Source: Saccharum officinarum
Taxonomy: Eukaryota; Streptophyta; Magnoliopsida; Poales; Poaceae
Assembly: GCA_020631735.1 (NCBI GenBank)
Contig: CM036179.1
Span: 25,535,063 to 25,599,062, forward strand
Direction: 5' to 3'
DNA: 64,000 nt
The translations under genes and the position numbers were made by a program. The notes under the pieces were generated by a model. That model saw only the letters and a program-made list of their open reading frames with translations, ran no database searches and was not told where the DNA came from. This document shows positions 23,689 to 34,189 of this stretch, one piece after another (the first letter of the stretch is position 1; each line of letters opens with the position of its first letter).

Positions 23689-24388
23689 ATAGACCAAAGT
23701 CATATTCATAGTAGCAGATGAACAATATGAATAATATAAGAACGAATATAAAGTAGGAAAGGTCATGAGGAATTACCAAGCAAACTCTTGACAGATCTAG
23801 AAACCAAGCTATGCTTGCCTCCTAGTTCTAAGCCTATATATCTATACTGTAAACTATGGAGCTCTAATTGAGATGGTGGCTCTCTGGATTGATCAGGTGG
23901 CTTCTCTCTTGAATGACAACTAATGATAATGCCCTTGAAACCCTAGGGTCTAAGCCTATTTATATAGCCCCCTCGGATTAATCTCGGTCATCGGATCAAA
24001 CCGACCTTAATGGATGATTGATATTGGACCTCAAAGGCGTTGGAGAACCGATCCTAGAAGGGGAGGCTAAAAAGTGGGGACACCAGGGCGAGCGCCCTAG
24101 GGGCCAGGGCGGCTGCCCTGCCCTGGTGACAGGTGGGCCCCTCCTTCGGTCCAATGCATTCTCGTGTCTTCTAGATTCTTGTTTTGTATACGTAGCCTTT
24201 TTATCTCTATGTAAATTTGACATGTGGACCTCATTTGGGTCTTTTCTGATAACCCCCTGCAGAAATAGATATTCACCAAAACTCATGGAATTCTGTTAGT
24301 GTAAACCCTATATCTAGATAGTAATTATATTTAGGTCCTTTTTCATGCTTCGTTGACGGTTAAAAATGATACTTATCTACCGTCAACA

Positions 24389-25114
24389 TGGACATGGTCA
24401 TGCGGTAAGGAATCCAACAAAAACAAGTTTCACCTTGATTTGAGCTCATTCAGAGAAGTTAGAGGCGAAACCAGAAGAATGCATAGAAGGGACAGTCAGA
24501 TGCTGACAAAAATGACTAGAGCAGACAATGAGAAGAGGTGTTATGGCATAGCTTGTGTATGAAGGGTTATATTGAAGTACACTCAATGGACAATCCGCCA
24601 ATGGACATTGTATGGACTAGAGAATTAGTGTACAATTGAAAGAAGCTAGGGTTTTGAAGGTACTATTGATATGCATTCAATAAATGGTCTGGCCAAGGTG
24701 TTCGATCATCACTAGACTATTGTCAGAATGGTGTTGACTATTGAGAAATCAATGTATTGATGACAAATATGGAGGAAAATCCATTTGTGGTTTTTATGGA
24801 CCCACTAGAGAATCACTGAATGATGATGCCAGCTAGCTGTTGGGGTTCCAAAGCTAACCATTGGAGGAGTATTATGTAGAAGCACACACCAAACTATCCA
24901 TCCATGGCAAGAGCATTGTCCTCTCTGTGAACTTTTCAAGATACCATTGGATCACCTTTTTCCAACATATGGCAATGGCTATAATAACCCTCCATGGGGG
25001 TCTCTTTAGGTGCCTTTTATCCCTTGAGAAGTCTGGTGGGAGTAGAGATGCTTGGAGGAGAGAAAAGTGAGGATGGAGTGTGATATGTAGTGTGTTAGGT
25101 ACTTGTTAGGCATG
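24389..25114. other. Unidentified old repeat, right part
   Basis: Continues the host sequence interrupted at 16293. It looks repeat-derived (GGAGGAGTATTATGTAGAAG, CTTGGAGGAGAGAAAAGTG) but I cannot name the family and see no coding frame. Confidence 0.4.
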
Positions 25115-27436
25115 TGAAAGGTCCTTGTTTGGTTTTGGTAATTGAGTGACAACCTAGGTGGACTAATTGTGTTTAATGTGAGATACACAGGTGATTAGTC
25201 CACAAGTACATGTATGTGAGCAACATATGCCAGAGGTGAAAATGGCTCTGAGATGTTGCAAAGCTCACACATGTGATGAAGGAGCTCAATGCATATGAAA
25301 CATGACATTGAGTCATGTGACTAAGGTGAAGAAGATCAAGACAGGGCTTGGCTTGATAGACCGGTTGCAAGAGTGAAGGACAAGTTGAAGACTTGGTGTC
25401 GATGGACCGAGGCAACAGTGAAAAACAAGTGAAGTCAAGATCGATGAACCAATATAGTCACGTGATGATATGAAGTGGATCATATCATTGTTGATCGTGT
25501 TGGTGCATGTGTTGCATCAACATCAGAGGAGTTGGAATGGAATGCGCAAGGCAAAGGTATAACCTAGTGTATTTCATTTCATCGGTCATAGGTGTGTAGA
25601 GAAGCTTATGACCGGGTTTAAGATAGATGGCCGTACTATCAAGAGGGGCAAACTTATTTGCATATCGGTTATCTAGTGCCACTCGAGTGATCTAACTATG
25701 CATCATTACTAGTATTGAGTGGCGTGGCAAGTTGAGTGATTAGCTCCTTTAAAATGATTGTGAAAATACTAACACACATACACATGGTGGTGCACATTTG
25801 GTGGTGTTGGTACATTTGCAAAGGAGGAAAAGTTAGAGTTGAAACGGATCAACTCGACGAAGAAACGAAGGCAAAATAGGTCACTATGAGTGACCAGACG
25901 CTGGGCCTGGCCTGACTGGCACGTTAGGTCACTTTCTAGAGGCGTGTAGACGTAGGCGACCTGACGCAGGCGGATTACTGTGCTACATTCGATCCTTGCC
26001 GACGTGGCGGAGTACTGGCACGGTCCAGTCACGCAAAACTCGCTTGGGGAACTCTCTGGAGTTGAACTGACGCTGGGTCACCATGGGCACCTACGCGTCC
26101 GGACGATTGTTGGGCAGGCGCGGCTGAGTGCTGATCTAACGCGCGGCTGGCACATCGGTCAATGGATCAGCGCGTCTGATCGTTACTTAACCAGCGCGAG
26201 AAGTCGACCGTTGGTGATCGGTGGTGAATGTTGAACGTGGAGGCCACACGGCCTCCATCCAGCTACCGAACGGTGGCTAGGCTACGTCAGGTCATAACAA
26301 CCTCTGCGTTTGGTCATCCCAAAAAGCGCCTAGTAAAGGGGCCAACGACTATTTTAGCCATGGGGGATATAAATAGAAGTGTGGCCAGCTTTTGGCCGCA
26401 GAGCTAAGCACACTAGAGCCTTGGTGGCTTATGTGGTAGTGCTTGAGAGCCCTCTAACTCACTTGAGCTTGATAGTGTTCGTTCGATCGAGTGAGTGAGC
26501 GATTCTAGTGCGATTGCATCGTGAGGTAGCATCGAGTGGCACTAGGTGTTCGTCTTGCAAGCCGTTGGGCTTGTTACTCTTGGAGGTTGCCACCTCCTAG
26601 ACGGCTTGGTGGTGGTCTCTGTTGAAGCCCGTGAGAAGATTGTGCGGTGCTCCGGAGAAGGATTTGTGATGGGCATTGTGCTCGCCCTGCAGGAGCCACG
26701 AAGAGCAACTCTAGTAAAGCGAGACGCGAAGGGCAAGTGGTCTGGCTGGGTCAAGTGCTAGAGCTTATGGTAAGCACTCCACGTGGGAGAGTGTGATATA
26801 TGGGTCACCACTAGCAAGAGGACTGGCGACAACCTTAGAGCTTGTCTCAATGGGGACTAGCGTGTTGGCAAACATGTGAACCTTGGGATAAAAATCATTA
26901 TGTCAACTTTGTTCGTCCCGTTGGTTTGCATCCCCATTACACAAGCTTGTACTACTTTCATATACATTGTGCTTGTATAGTTGCTCTTGTAACTAGTTAG
27001 CTTGTGTAGCTTGCTAGTTACCTTCTTGCTTGTGTAGCATAGAAGTAGCTCTTGCGTGACTAATTTGGTTTGTGTAACCTTGTTAGTCACATTGCTTAGT
27101 TTGTATAGTTAAGTAATTTGCGCTCTCTAATTTGGTATTGGTTGCGTTGTTATTGAGCGTTGCTAGTGAGCTTAGGGGCTTTGTGCTTTTGCTTACTAGA
27201 ATTGTGTAGGAGCTCCCCCGGTTGGCAAAGTACTAGTTGCATAGGTTTATGTGACCTTGCCACTAGAATTATTTAGGTGAGCTCTTGCTAAGCTTGGCAC
27301 CTTAGTTGCTTAATTAGTATCTTTATAAGGTGCTAGAGAACTTAGATAGAGGGGTGCAGTCTTGGCTAGGCCATTAGTTTTAACTCCACACTTATTTCGG
27401 TTAGCTGACGCGATTAAGTTTTATGAAAGGACTATT
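25115..27436 (+). mobile_element. Copia-type LTR B, cut at its 3' end
   Basis: Starts TGAAAGGTCCTTGTTTGG and follows solo LTR A along its whole length, in the opposite orientation. It stops at GGACTATT where the family continues into CACCCCCCTCTAG, so only about 33 bp are missing, replaced by the gypsy LTR at 27437. Whether it is a solo LTR or the 5' LTR of a lost element cannot be told, because its right flank is gone. Confidence 0.85.
26368..26376 (+). promoter_or_regulatory. TATA box of LTR B
   Basis: TATAAATAG, equivalent to the box at 14781-14791 in solo LTR A. Confidence 0.6.
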
Positions 27437-30400
27437 TGTCACACCCGGTTTTAAGGACAAAACCAGACATACACCATATGTGAAATAAAGAAGACAAATC
27501 TCACATATAGCCACAGATAAGTGTAATATCAAAAGACAAATGCTTAATATACATAACACAATAGTATAAAATATACCTTAAAGAGCAACACAGCGGAAAG
27601 ACAACTCCGAACATCGGGTGCAACCTTCACTCCAGGATCAAACTAACTGGTTGATCACAAGCCTAACAATTCCAGAATCTAACAGTCTGGCACCCTTCCT
27701 GAGATGTGGGGAAATAGCAAGAGTGAGTCCATGTCGAACTCAACAAATATAACATGGGGTTCATGTGGCTCAAAAGGTTTGACACAGGTTTACTGCGATA
27801 GCTTTTATTATGTCATCTTTTAGCAATTGAGTAGCAACAAGTTTACCATAAACCCAAATAACCTCATGATCATGTAAACGAGAAAAATGTATAGCAAGAA
27901 ACAATAATCATTAGTGAACATCAATATCATCAGTGTTATCATTATCATCAGTGTTCATCATTTATTCTGTAAGGGTCCAAGGCCACTCGTGACCGTGAGC
28001 ACGGCTGATATACCAGTTTTACACTCTGCAGAGGTTGTACACTTTCACTGTGAGTCGTGATTTACCCTTTCGCCCGAGGTAGCTAATCTCTTGACCCACT
28101 TCCAAGGAAGGTCGGCAGGGTTCACTATGAAGTCTTTCAAAGGTTCGTCTAACAAGTTAGGGCCATTAGATTCACTCGGCAAACAGATGTAGAGCCCCCT
28201 TCCAAATGGCACAATAACGCGCAGCCTATACACATAAGGACAGAGGCCGCACTATACCCGATTCGTCAAGCCGTTCTTACGCCATGAAGGAATACCTCTA
28301 ACAAGCTAGAAAAGGTCCTCATACTTGACTAAAGCCAGAGCCATATAGCCCTCACAGTTGTACTGTAAGTCCCGGATGTTCGCTTACAGATAAGTCCTTA
28401 GGGAGAGAAACTAGAGCACCATAAAAACAACCAAATATGCTCTAGCCCTCTTGAGCCATATTGCTTTAAAGCATCATTTAAACGTTTATTTCATATATCA
28501 TTAGTCAAGTTACAGATCATGGTTATTTATCTTGAGCACTAGCATAAATACTACCCAATGCAATGTCCCATAGGTGTCAAGGTACAAGATACAAAAACTA
28601 GGATATCCTTAGTGGTAACAAGATAGACACATGCACATGAATTAAGTATATTAAAGGTGAATAGGAAACAAGGATGATCCCATGCTATACTTGCCTTAAA
28701 CACCGATCCTTCGGTAAGCTTTAATCTTCAACGTTCTTCTTCTTCTTCTTGATAACCTCGTATATCTCACCGACTGGACTTGATCAATAAATCATCACAC
28801 ACACATCGAGCAATCATACACGAAGCAAACAATAGATCTAAATTAGAACAGTACACCAAACATAAAATTAAGATGAAAAGTTTGTAGAACGAATCTACGT
28901 CTCGCTACGAATACACAGACGCGAAAAAGCACACTAATCAGAGCTACGGTTGAAAAGATACATCTACCGAAAGATTTGCTCATAGGAGAAAATATAAAAC
29001 TATTAGCTTCATGAGTTTTAATTATATAATAACATATATAAAATATTTTATAAATACTATATACGGAATTAAGTCAAATTTAGATTCAAATTATGAAACT
29101 AAAGTAAAACAAATCATATTTTATTTACAAAACCCAGTTGCATAATTATTAATCAAGATATGATTTAAACCATAAAATTTCAGAATTAGTAATATGGTAA
29201 ATACTGTCACTAACGCGTAGATCTCGTTGCTATGAATCTAACGCAACTCGAATGAGCTAAAACGGATCTAAAACGTAGAAGATATGATTTAAACAAGATC
29301 TTCTTTATTAAAGTAATAGATTAAATCTCACATCGGAACTTAAAGATAGAAAACCTAACCAACAGTAACACTAACAGTATAACAAGTTTGTAAAACTCTT
29401 CTACACATTACTACGATCACATAGACATAAAGATCACGAAATTTGGATTTAAAACGTAAAAGTTATGAGTTTTCTAAGATTTCCTATAGATAAATAATTA
29501 CTTTAATATAAACTCGAAAATAAATTATCTCAAACCTACTGTACAGTTCTATCATCATGTAGAGCTCGCAAATACGAATCTAACGCAATTTGAACGGATC
29601 AAATCGGAGTTAAAACGGATAATTTATAACTAAAATAAACTCAGTGGCCAAAACTGTAAATATCAGAAAACATATTTTTCAATTACCGAGACGAAATACG
29701 CTTTCAACAGATCAAAACGTATTTTCCAGATTACGCTTTGGACCGCGGGTTAAGAACTTAAAAACTTCAGGGGCTCTTTAGCAAATTTGGCGGCCGAACC
29801 GGTATCTTTTAATTTAGACCGTCGGATTCAAATCGGAAGGTCCAGATTGAATCTGGGAAGGAGGCCGGCGGCGCTCCGACCGGATTCTTCTCGACGGCGA
29901 CCTCCCGCGGCGGCGCCATGGCCGGAATAGCCTATCTCGCGCTACGGAGCACGAGCTTACGAACGGAAAACACAGGGAGAGAGAGAATGGCATGGCGAGC
30001 TCACCCCGCGCGAAGATGGGACCGGAGGATGACCGGAAGGCGGCGGCTAGCTCGCGGTGGCGGACGGTGGAGGCGGAGCTTCGGGCGTAGCCACCACGGG
30101 ACGATAGAGGCTGTGATTTGTAGTCCAATGTGAAGCGGAGGGAGGCGGCACCCCGTTTTTATAGCCCGAAGGCATTGCTAAAGAAGGAAAGGGGAGGATT
30201 GAGGAGATGGAATCGGATCGGGGAAAAGAGGGAAAGGAATCCGGCGGCGTGGGGAGGAAGAAGCGCCTGACACGTGGGTCCGGGCTGTCAGCGACGCGGG
30301 AGCGGGGAAACGCGCTCGCGCGGTGAAGCTGGGCCGGCGGCCGCTGGCTGGGCTCGGCCCAAGCGGGAGCGGACGCGGGAAAACGGCGGGCCGCGTGCGC

Positions 30401-30699
30401 TGGGCTGCGGAAAGAAACGGGCCGAATTCCGAATGAAACGGATTTCTCTTTTCTTTTTCTTTTTCTAATTTTTCAAAGCCAATTTTCAAAAGATTTTCAA
30501 ATCCAAATTTGAATTTGATCAAACCACTCATCTCAAAAATTTAAATGCAACAACATGAGTGCACAAACATGTTTCTACTCTTATATTTGATTTTAAGTTA
30601 ATAAAAATTATTATTACTCTAAAGTTGCATGCTCACAAAAAATATATAAAAATAATATTTTTCCTATTTTTCATTTCTTCAAAATTTCAGGGTGTTACA
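27437..30699 (-). repeat. 3' LTR of the gypsy-like element
   Basis: 3263 bp, near-identical to 34190-37439. Differences include a 3-bp change in a CTT run near 28740, a few substitutions near 27610-27630 and small indels near 30200. The GC-rich frames at 29814-30531 recur in the other LTR and are probably U3/R sequence, not genes. Confidence 0.93.
30155..30164 (-). promoter_or_regulatory. TATA box, 3' LTR of gypsy-like element
   Basis: CTATAAAAAC on the minus strand within GGGCTATAAAAACGGGG, conserved in the other LTR. Confidence 0.65.
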
Positions 30700-30715
30700 A
30701 TTCTACCCCCCTTAA
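30700..30715 (-). promoter_or_regulatory. Polypurine tract
   Basis: Read on the minus strand, TTAAGGGGGGTAGAAT lies immediately before the LTR start TGTAACACCC. This is the expected primer for plus-strand DNA synthesis. Confidence 0.85.
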
Positions 30716-30854
30716 AATGAATCTCGTCCCGAGATTCGGAAGATGATGACAAAAGAGATAATGACACTTTGTCTTTATTTGATCCTCATTTTCCAAATTA
30801 CTCTTTCGTGCAGAGTCATGAGACAGTTTCTCATATCCCAACTGACTAATCCGC

Positions 30855-31639
30855 CTAAACATGATCATCTCTCCTATTGAACTCCTCCAAAATTATTTGT
30901 TCCTTTGTTATGACTTCAGTAAACTCATGGTCCACTTTACTATCCTTGGTGTACCTATCTTCTAATTGGTCATTCTCATCTCCCTCAGGTAAAAGTCGAC
31001 CACCTTGATACTCAATTCTTTTCCTTGACGGTGTTGTTAAGAGCATTGTGCACCGAGTACCATGAATCACTCCTTTGTGTGCACTGAGCCATCCATTACC
31101 AAGAACCACGCGAATTTTAAGTGACTCCAACACAATGAGTGTCGCGGTGAATTTTTCCTTGTTTATGACAAGACTGACATTCGGGCATATCTGATCTGCC
31201 TGCATTTCTCCCACTGGAGTTTGAACTAGCAAAGACCTCCTCATTGGACACTTCACCATCTTGCACGTCTCTACCATGTCGGCGGAAATGAAAGAATGCG
31301 AAGCACTAGGGTCCAATAAAGCAAAAACTTGTACTGAGCTTACTTGAATATAACCTCCCACTACTTTGGTAACTCCATGAATTTATCCATATCCACATTG
31401 CTCAGTCTTCCATTGACATAGTTTTGCTGCGCTTTGCTTCCTTGAACAGGCTTCTTATGGGCTTTCCTTTTTCGCTTTCGTTGTTGTGGATTCTGACTTA
31501 GTTCACTCCCAACTTGCTCTTCAACATTGTTATTTTGATAGTGCTCGGCTTCATCATACCCATAACATCCTTCAATAGCAGAAACATCAATCTTTTCCCA
31601 CATATTAGTGCGAGACGTCATATAGGGCTCCTGAGTCAT
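30855..31639 (-). pseudogene. Second gag-tail plus protease module of the gypsy-like element
   Basis: Two adjoining minus-strand frames. 31639-31361 (92 aa) is a basic gag tail (QQRKRKRKAHKKP, then NYVNGRLSNVDMDKF). 31361-30855 (168 aa) is a retroviral-type aspartic protease: active-site region LLDPSASHSFIS near residues 16-27, NVSLVIN strand, and LGNGWLSAHKGVIH where the family has a G-[MI]-DWL motif. The frames abut, suggesting one polyprotein with a frame break. It repeats the layout of the module at 32728-33281. The active site reads D-P-S rather than D-[ST]-G, so activity is doubtful. Confidence 0.8.
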
Positions 31640-32727
31640 GAGACACTACACTTCCTGTCATCAAGTGACCAACATCAGCAACACGAGCAAGTATAGATGA
31701 TCATAATCATGAACTATCCAAAAGGACAACTCTTGTCTCCATGGATCCAAAATTATCAACCTTGTTCACAGAACATTTTTGCTCAAGAGTGGCAACTCAA
31801 TCATGGAGACTAACCAATACTTCCAACTAAAGAGTTCAATCTTAATAATCCTTCTTTACATTGGCTACCCCCCTTAAAATAAGAGACACTAAATAGGGTA
31901 GCTTGAACCCTTTTCTAGATGAGCTACTTAGCATAAAAGTGTTCTGACATCCCAATAATACTCTTGTGCATGGGTAAGAACAAGAAATCTGAAATTTCTC
32001 ACGAGCAGAAAATCAGCAGTGCAGTAAAACAGCTGTAACTCTCATTCTGTTAATCCAATGAAACTGTAGTTTACACCGATGGAAAGCTTATAAAATTCTC
32101 TGCAACTTACTTATAGAACACACTTCCAGATTCTGTAGTTAACTTGGTCGAAAACAGTACTTATCAGAAACTGTTCCAGGTTTATGACAGCACATATACA
32201 TCGTCTTATGCTTTTTGTATCTCCCAATCCAAAATAGCTATGAGGGTAGTTCTTGCATTTAGAGAGAGATGTTGAAGTCCACTCTTGTCCAGAATTTTCT
32301 CATGATTTTTGGTCTTTCAAGAACAGAGATATAAGTTGATAAAGACAGGCTGCTCCGAAAGACAAGATATAGAAAGCAGGAGATAACCAAAACCCAGCTA
32401 TTTATTTCATTAATCCTTATACCTTATACATATAAACTAAATGAAATCATGGTCAAAACCCACGAGATCATTCCACTCATTACAAAATTCCAACTCAAGC
32501 ATAAACATAAGCACAAAGCAACTAAACACTTAAATGTTCATTAGCCACACATTAAGACGACTCAACTTGGCTACTAACGTTTTATTACACGGGACATAAC
32601 TCCTATTCCTTAAACATGGTGTGATTGTAGCAGTATCCAGAGTAGATAACGTCTCTTACATTCCTTATTGCTTCATATGGACATCTGAATCTCTGCATCC
32701 CTCTTTACCATTCTTATAACTCATACC
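31640..32727. other. Non-coding interior of the gypsy-like element
   Basis: No coding frame between the two protease modules. A purine-rich phrase near 31870 (complement of TACCCCCCTTAAAATAAGAG) resembles the polypurine-tract region at 30700-30720, suggesting that the duplication unit included it. Confidence 0.5.
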
Positions 32728-33087
32728 TTAAGATGGGTCAACCTGGCATCCCTCAGGTATAGATTTAATACCCTCATACTTAATCCTTTCTCCTGAAAGT
32801 GTAGTTAGAAACACTGAACATTGGGCATACCCAATCACTCCTTTACAAGTAGATAACCAGTCTATTCCAAGGATAACATCAATGCCCATTAATTCCAAAA
32901 CAATAAGGTTTACCTTAAAATTTACCCCCTTTATGTCAAGACTAACTTTTGGGCATACGCGGTCTGCCTTTATTTCACCTCTTGGAGTTTTAATCATCAC
33001 TGTTTTCCCCCTTGGAAGCATAAGTATGTTGTGATCTTTTACATATTGTCTAGATATGAACGAATGTGAGGCACTGGGGTCAAACAA
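32728..33087 (-). pseudogene. First protease module of the gypsy-like element
   Basis: 119 aa. It begins at FDPSASHSFIS (active-site region), then KADRVCPKVSLDI, MGIDVILGIDWLS (the G-I-DWL motif of Ty3-type proteases) and GYAQCSVFLTTLSG. It overlaps the upstream gag frame in another frame, so a frame break joins them. The Asp is kept, but the usual D-[ST]-G is D-P-S, the same variant as in the second module. The role would be maturation of the Gag polyprotein in virus-like particles. No RT follows. Confidence 0.85.
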
Positions 33088-33947
33088 AACCTTGGCATTT
33101 CCTGAACTTGCTGGAATTGATCAAACACGACCTCCTTAGCTCCGGGAATGGTGGAAATATCCACATGTTTCAACCTTCCCTGGATGTAATTTCTCTTTAA
33201 TTTATTTCCCTGCACATGCTCCTTTTGGACATCCTGTCCTGGGTCTCGCTGTTGTTGATTCTTCTGTGGGCAAGATTTGATATAATGTCCTTCCTGCTGG
33301 CAATGATAACACTTTCTCTTAGCTGGATCTTTTGTGATGTCATACTCTACGGAACTGTGGTTTGGTATGCTGCTATCTTGCTGGCCATAAAAGTTCACCT
33401 TCGTCCCTTTGGCTTGTTTCTTAGCTTGTTTGGTCTTTCGGGGTTGATACTCCTTATAGGTAATTGTCCACCCATCTATGACTACTTCATGGGGAGTAGT
33501 TTTAGCGGGAGGGGCTTCTAACTCTTCAGGGTTTGGATTTGTTTGACAGGGGATCAGGGCTGCATGTGATAATGTAGTATAACTCGCTTGCTCATTGCTT
33601 TCCACAAGTGGTTCTAATGAGATTGCCTTTCTCTTCTTGTCCAAGTTGATCTCAAAATTTGGATCCACCTTGACTTTCCCCTTATTAGACTTGTTTCGAA
33701 GACAGGGAAAATCATAATGCTTACAGCAGTGACATTGTTCCTGCTCTCCAAATGCCTTACTATCAACATCTTTATTGGATTTCATATTCTTCCAAGCTTC
33801 TACTACTTGTATCTTCTCTGACCCCTTGGATATGTTGGCTTGACCTTGAGATAAGCATCGTTGAGAATTCCCATGTTGAGCCATTTCTTCTAGTAATTGG
33901 TTTTGCATCGCTAATGGTTTCTTGTCAAAAGTGAGCAAGAGCGACAC
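33039..33947 (-). CDS. gag: Gag nucleocapsid part of the gypsy-like element
   Basis: 302 aa, minus strand. It starts with a short amphipathic stretch (MQNQLLEEMAQHG) and a Cys-rich CHCCKHYDFPC, continues as a Lys-rich linker, and has one zinc knuckle CYHCQQEGHYIKSC from about residue 213 with all C-C-H-C ligands. After a Gln/Lys-rich tail (NYIQGRLKHVDISTI) the frame runs past the protease start in the wrong frame. I see no capsid (retrotrans_gag) domain, so this would be an RNA-binding but not shell-forming protein unless the capsid part was lost upstream. The true start is unclear, because the region toward the primer-binding site (33950-34160) is broken. Confidence 0.75.
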   Translation of the reverse strand: MSLLLTFDKKPLAMQNQLLEEMAQHGNSQRCLSQGQANISKGSEKIQVVEAWKNMKSNKDVDSKAFGEQEQCHCCKHYDFPCLRNKSNKGKVKVDPNFEINLDKKRKAISLEPLVESNEQASYTTLSHAALIPCQTNPNPEELEAPPAKTTPHEVVIDGWTITYKEYQPRKTKQAKKQAKGTKVNFYGQQDSSIPNHSSVEYDITKDPAKRKCYHCQQEGHYIKSCPQKNQQQRDPGQDVQKEHVQGNKLKRNYIQGRLKHVDISTIPGAKEVVFDQFQQVQEMPRFCLTPVPHIRSYLDNM

Positions 33948-34174
33948 AATTCAGTCCTCTTAACCTCTGAAATCCATAGTCTTCTCGTCACGAGCCGTCT
34001 AATAGATAAGGAGAAAAGGTTCAAAATAGAGACAAGGTTTTTATAACAGAACGGGGATAGAATTAAGCATAACTTTGAGAAAATAACAAAGTTAAAGAGA
34101 AGCAAGAAATATGCAACAATGAGAACATGCTAAACGTCCAGTTCTAACTAGGCTTGCGTCCTACAGTCAGCATT

Positions 34175-34186
34175 GCTCTGATACCA
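34175..34186 (-). promoter_or_regulatory. Primer-binding site of the gypsy-like element (Met-tRNA)
   Basis: The minus strand reads TGGTATCAGAGC, the exact initiator Met-tRNA complement, three bases inside the 5' LTR. Confidence 0.92.
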
Positions 34187-34189
34187 ATC

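Larger units (their letters stand above)
16294..24388 (+). mobile_element. Solo LTR S1, split by a nested Copia
   Basis: Begins TGTTGACACTTC (16294) and ends CTACCGTCAACA (24388), giving a TGTTGAC/GTCAACA inverted terminus. With the nested Copia (17142-23688) and one ATAGA copy removed it is about 1.54 kb. The flanks TGGGC (16289-16293) and TGGAC (24389-24393) match at four of five bases, consistent with an aged target duplication. Its right half aligns with solo LTR S2 (ends 49155), sharing GGATCAAACCGAC, CCTGCAGAAA and the ACCGTCAACA end. No internal domain remains. A TATA-like TATTTATATAG lies near 23957. Confidence 0.8.

Noticed and set aside
29814..30531. GC-rich frames of 104 and 117 aa in the gypsy-like LTR, repeated at 36557-37272
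   Set aside because: Present in both LTRs simply because LTRs are copies. The 104-aa ATG lies only about 27-35 bp from the TATA box, so it would be at or before the transcript start.
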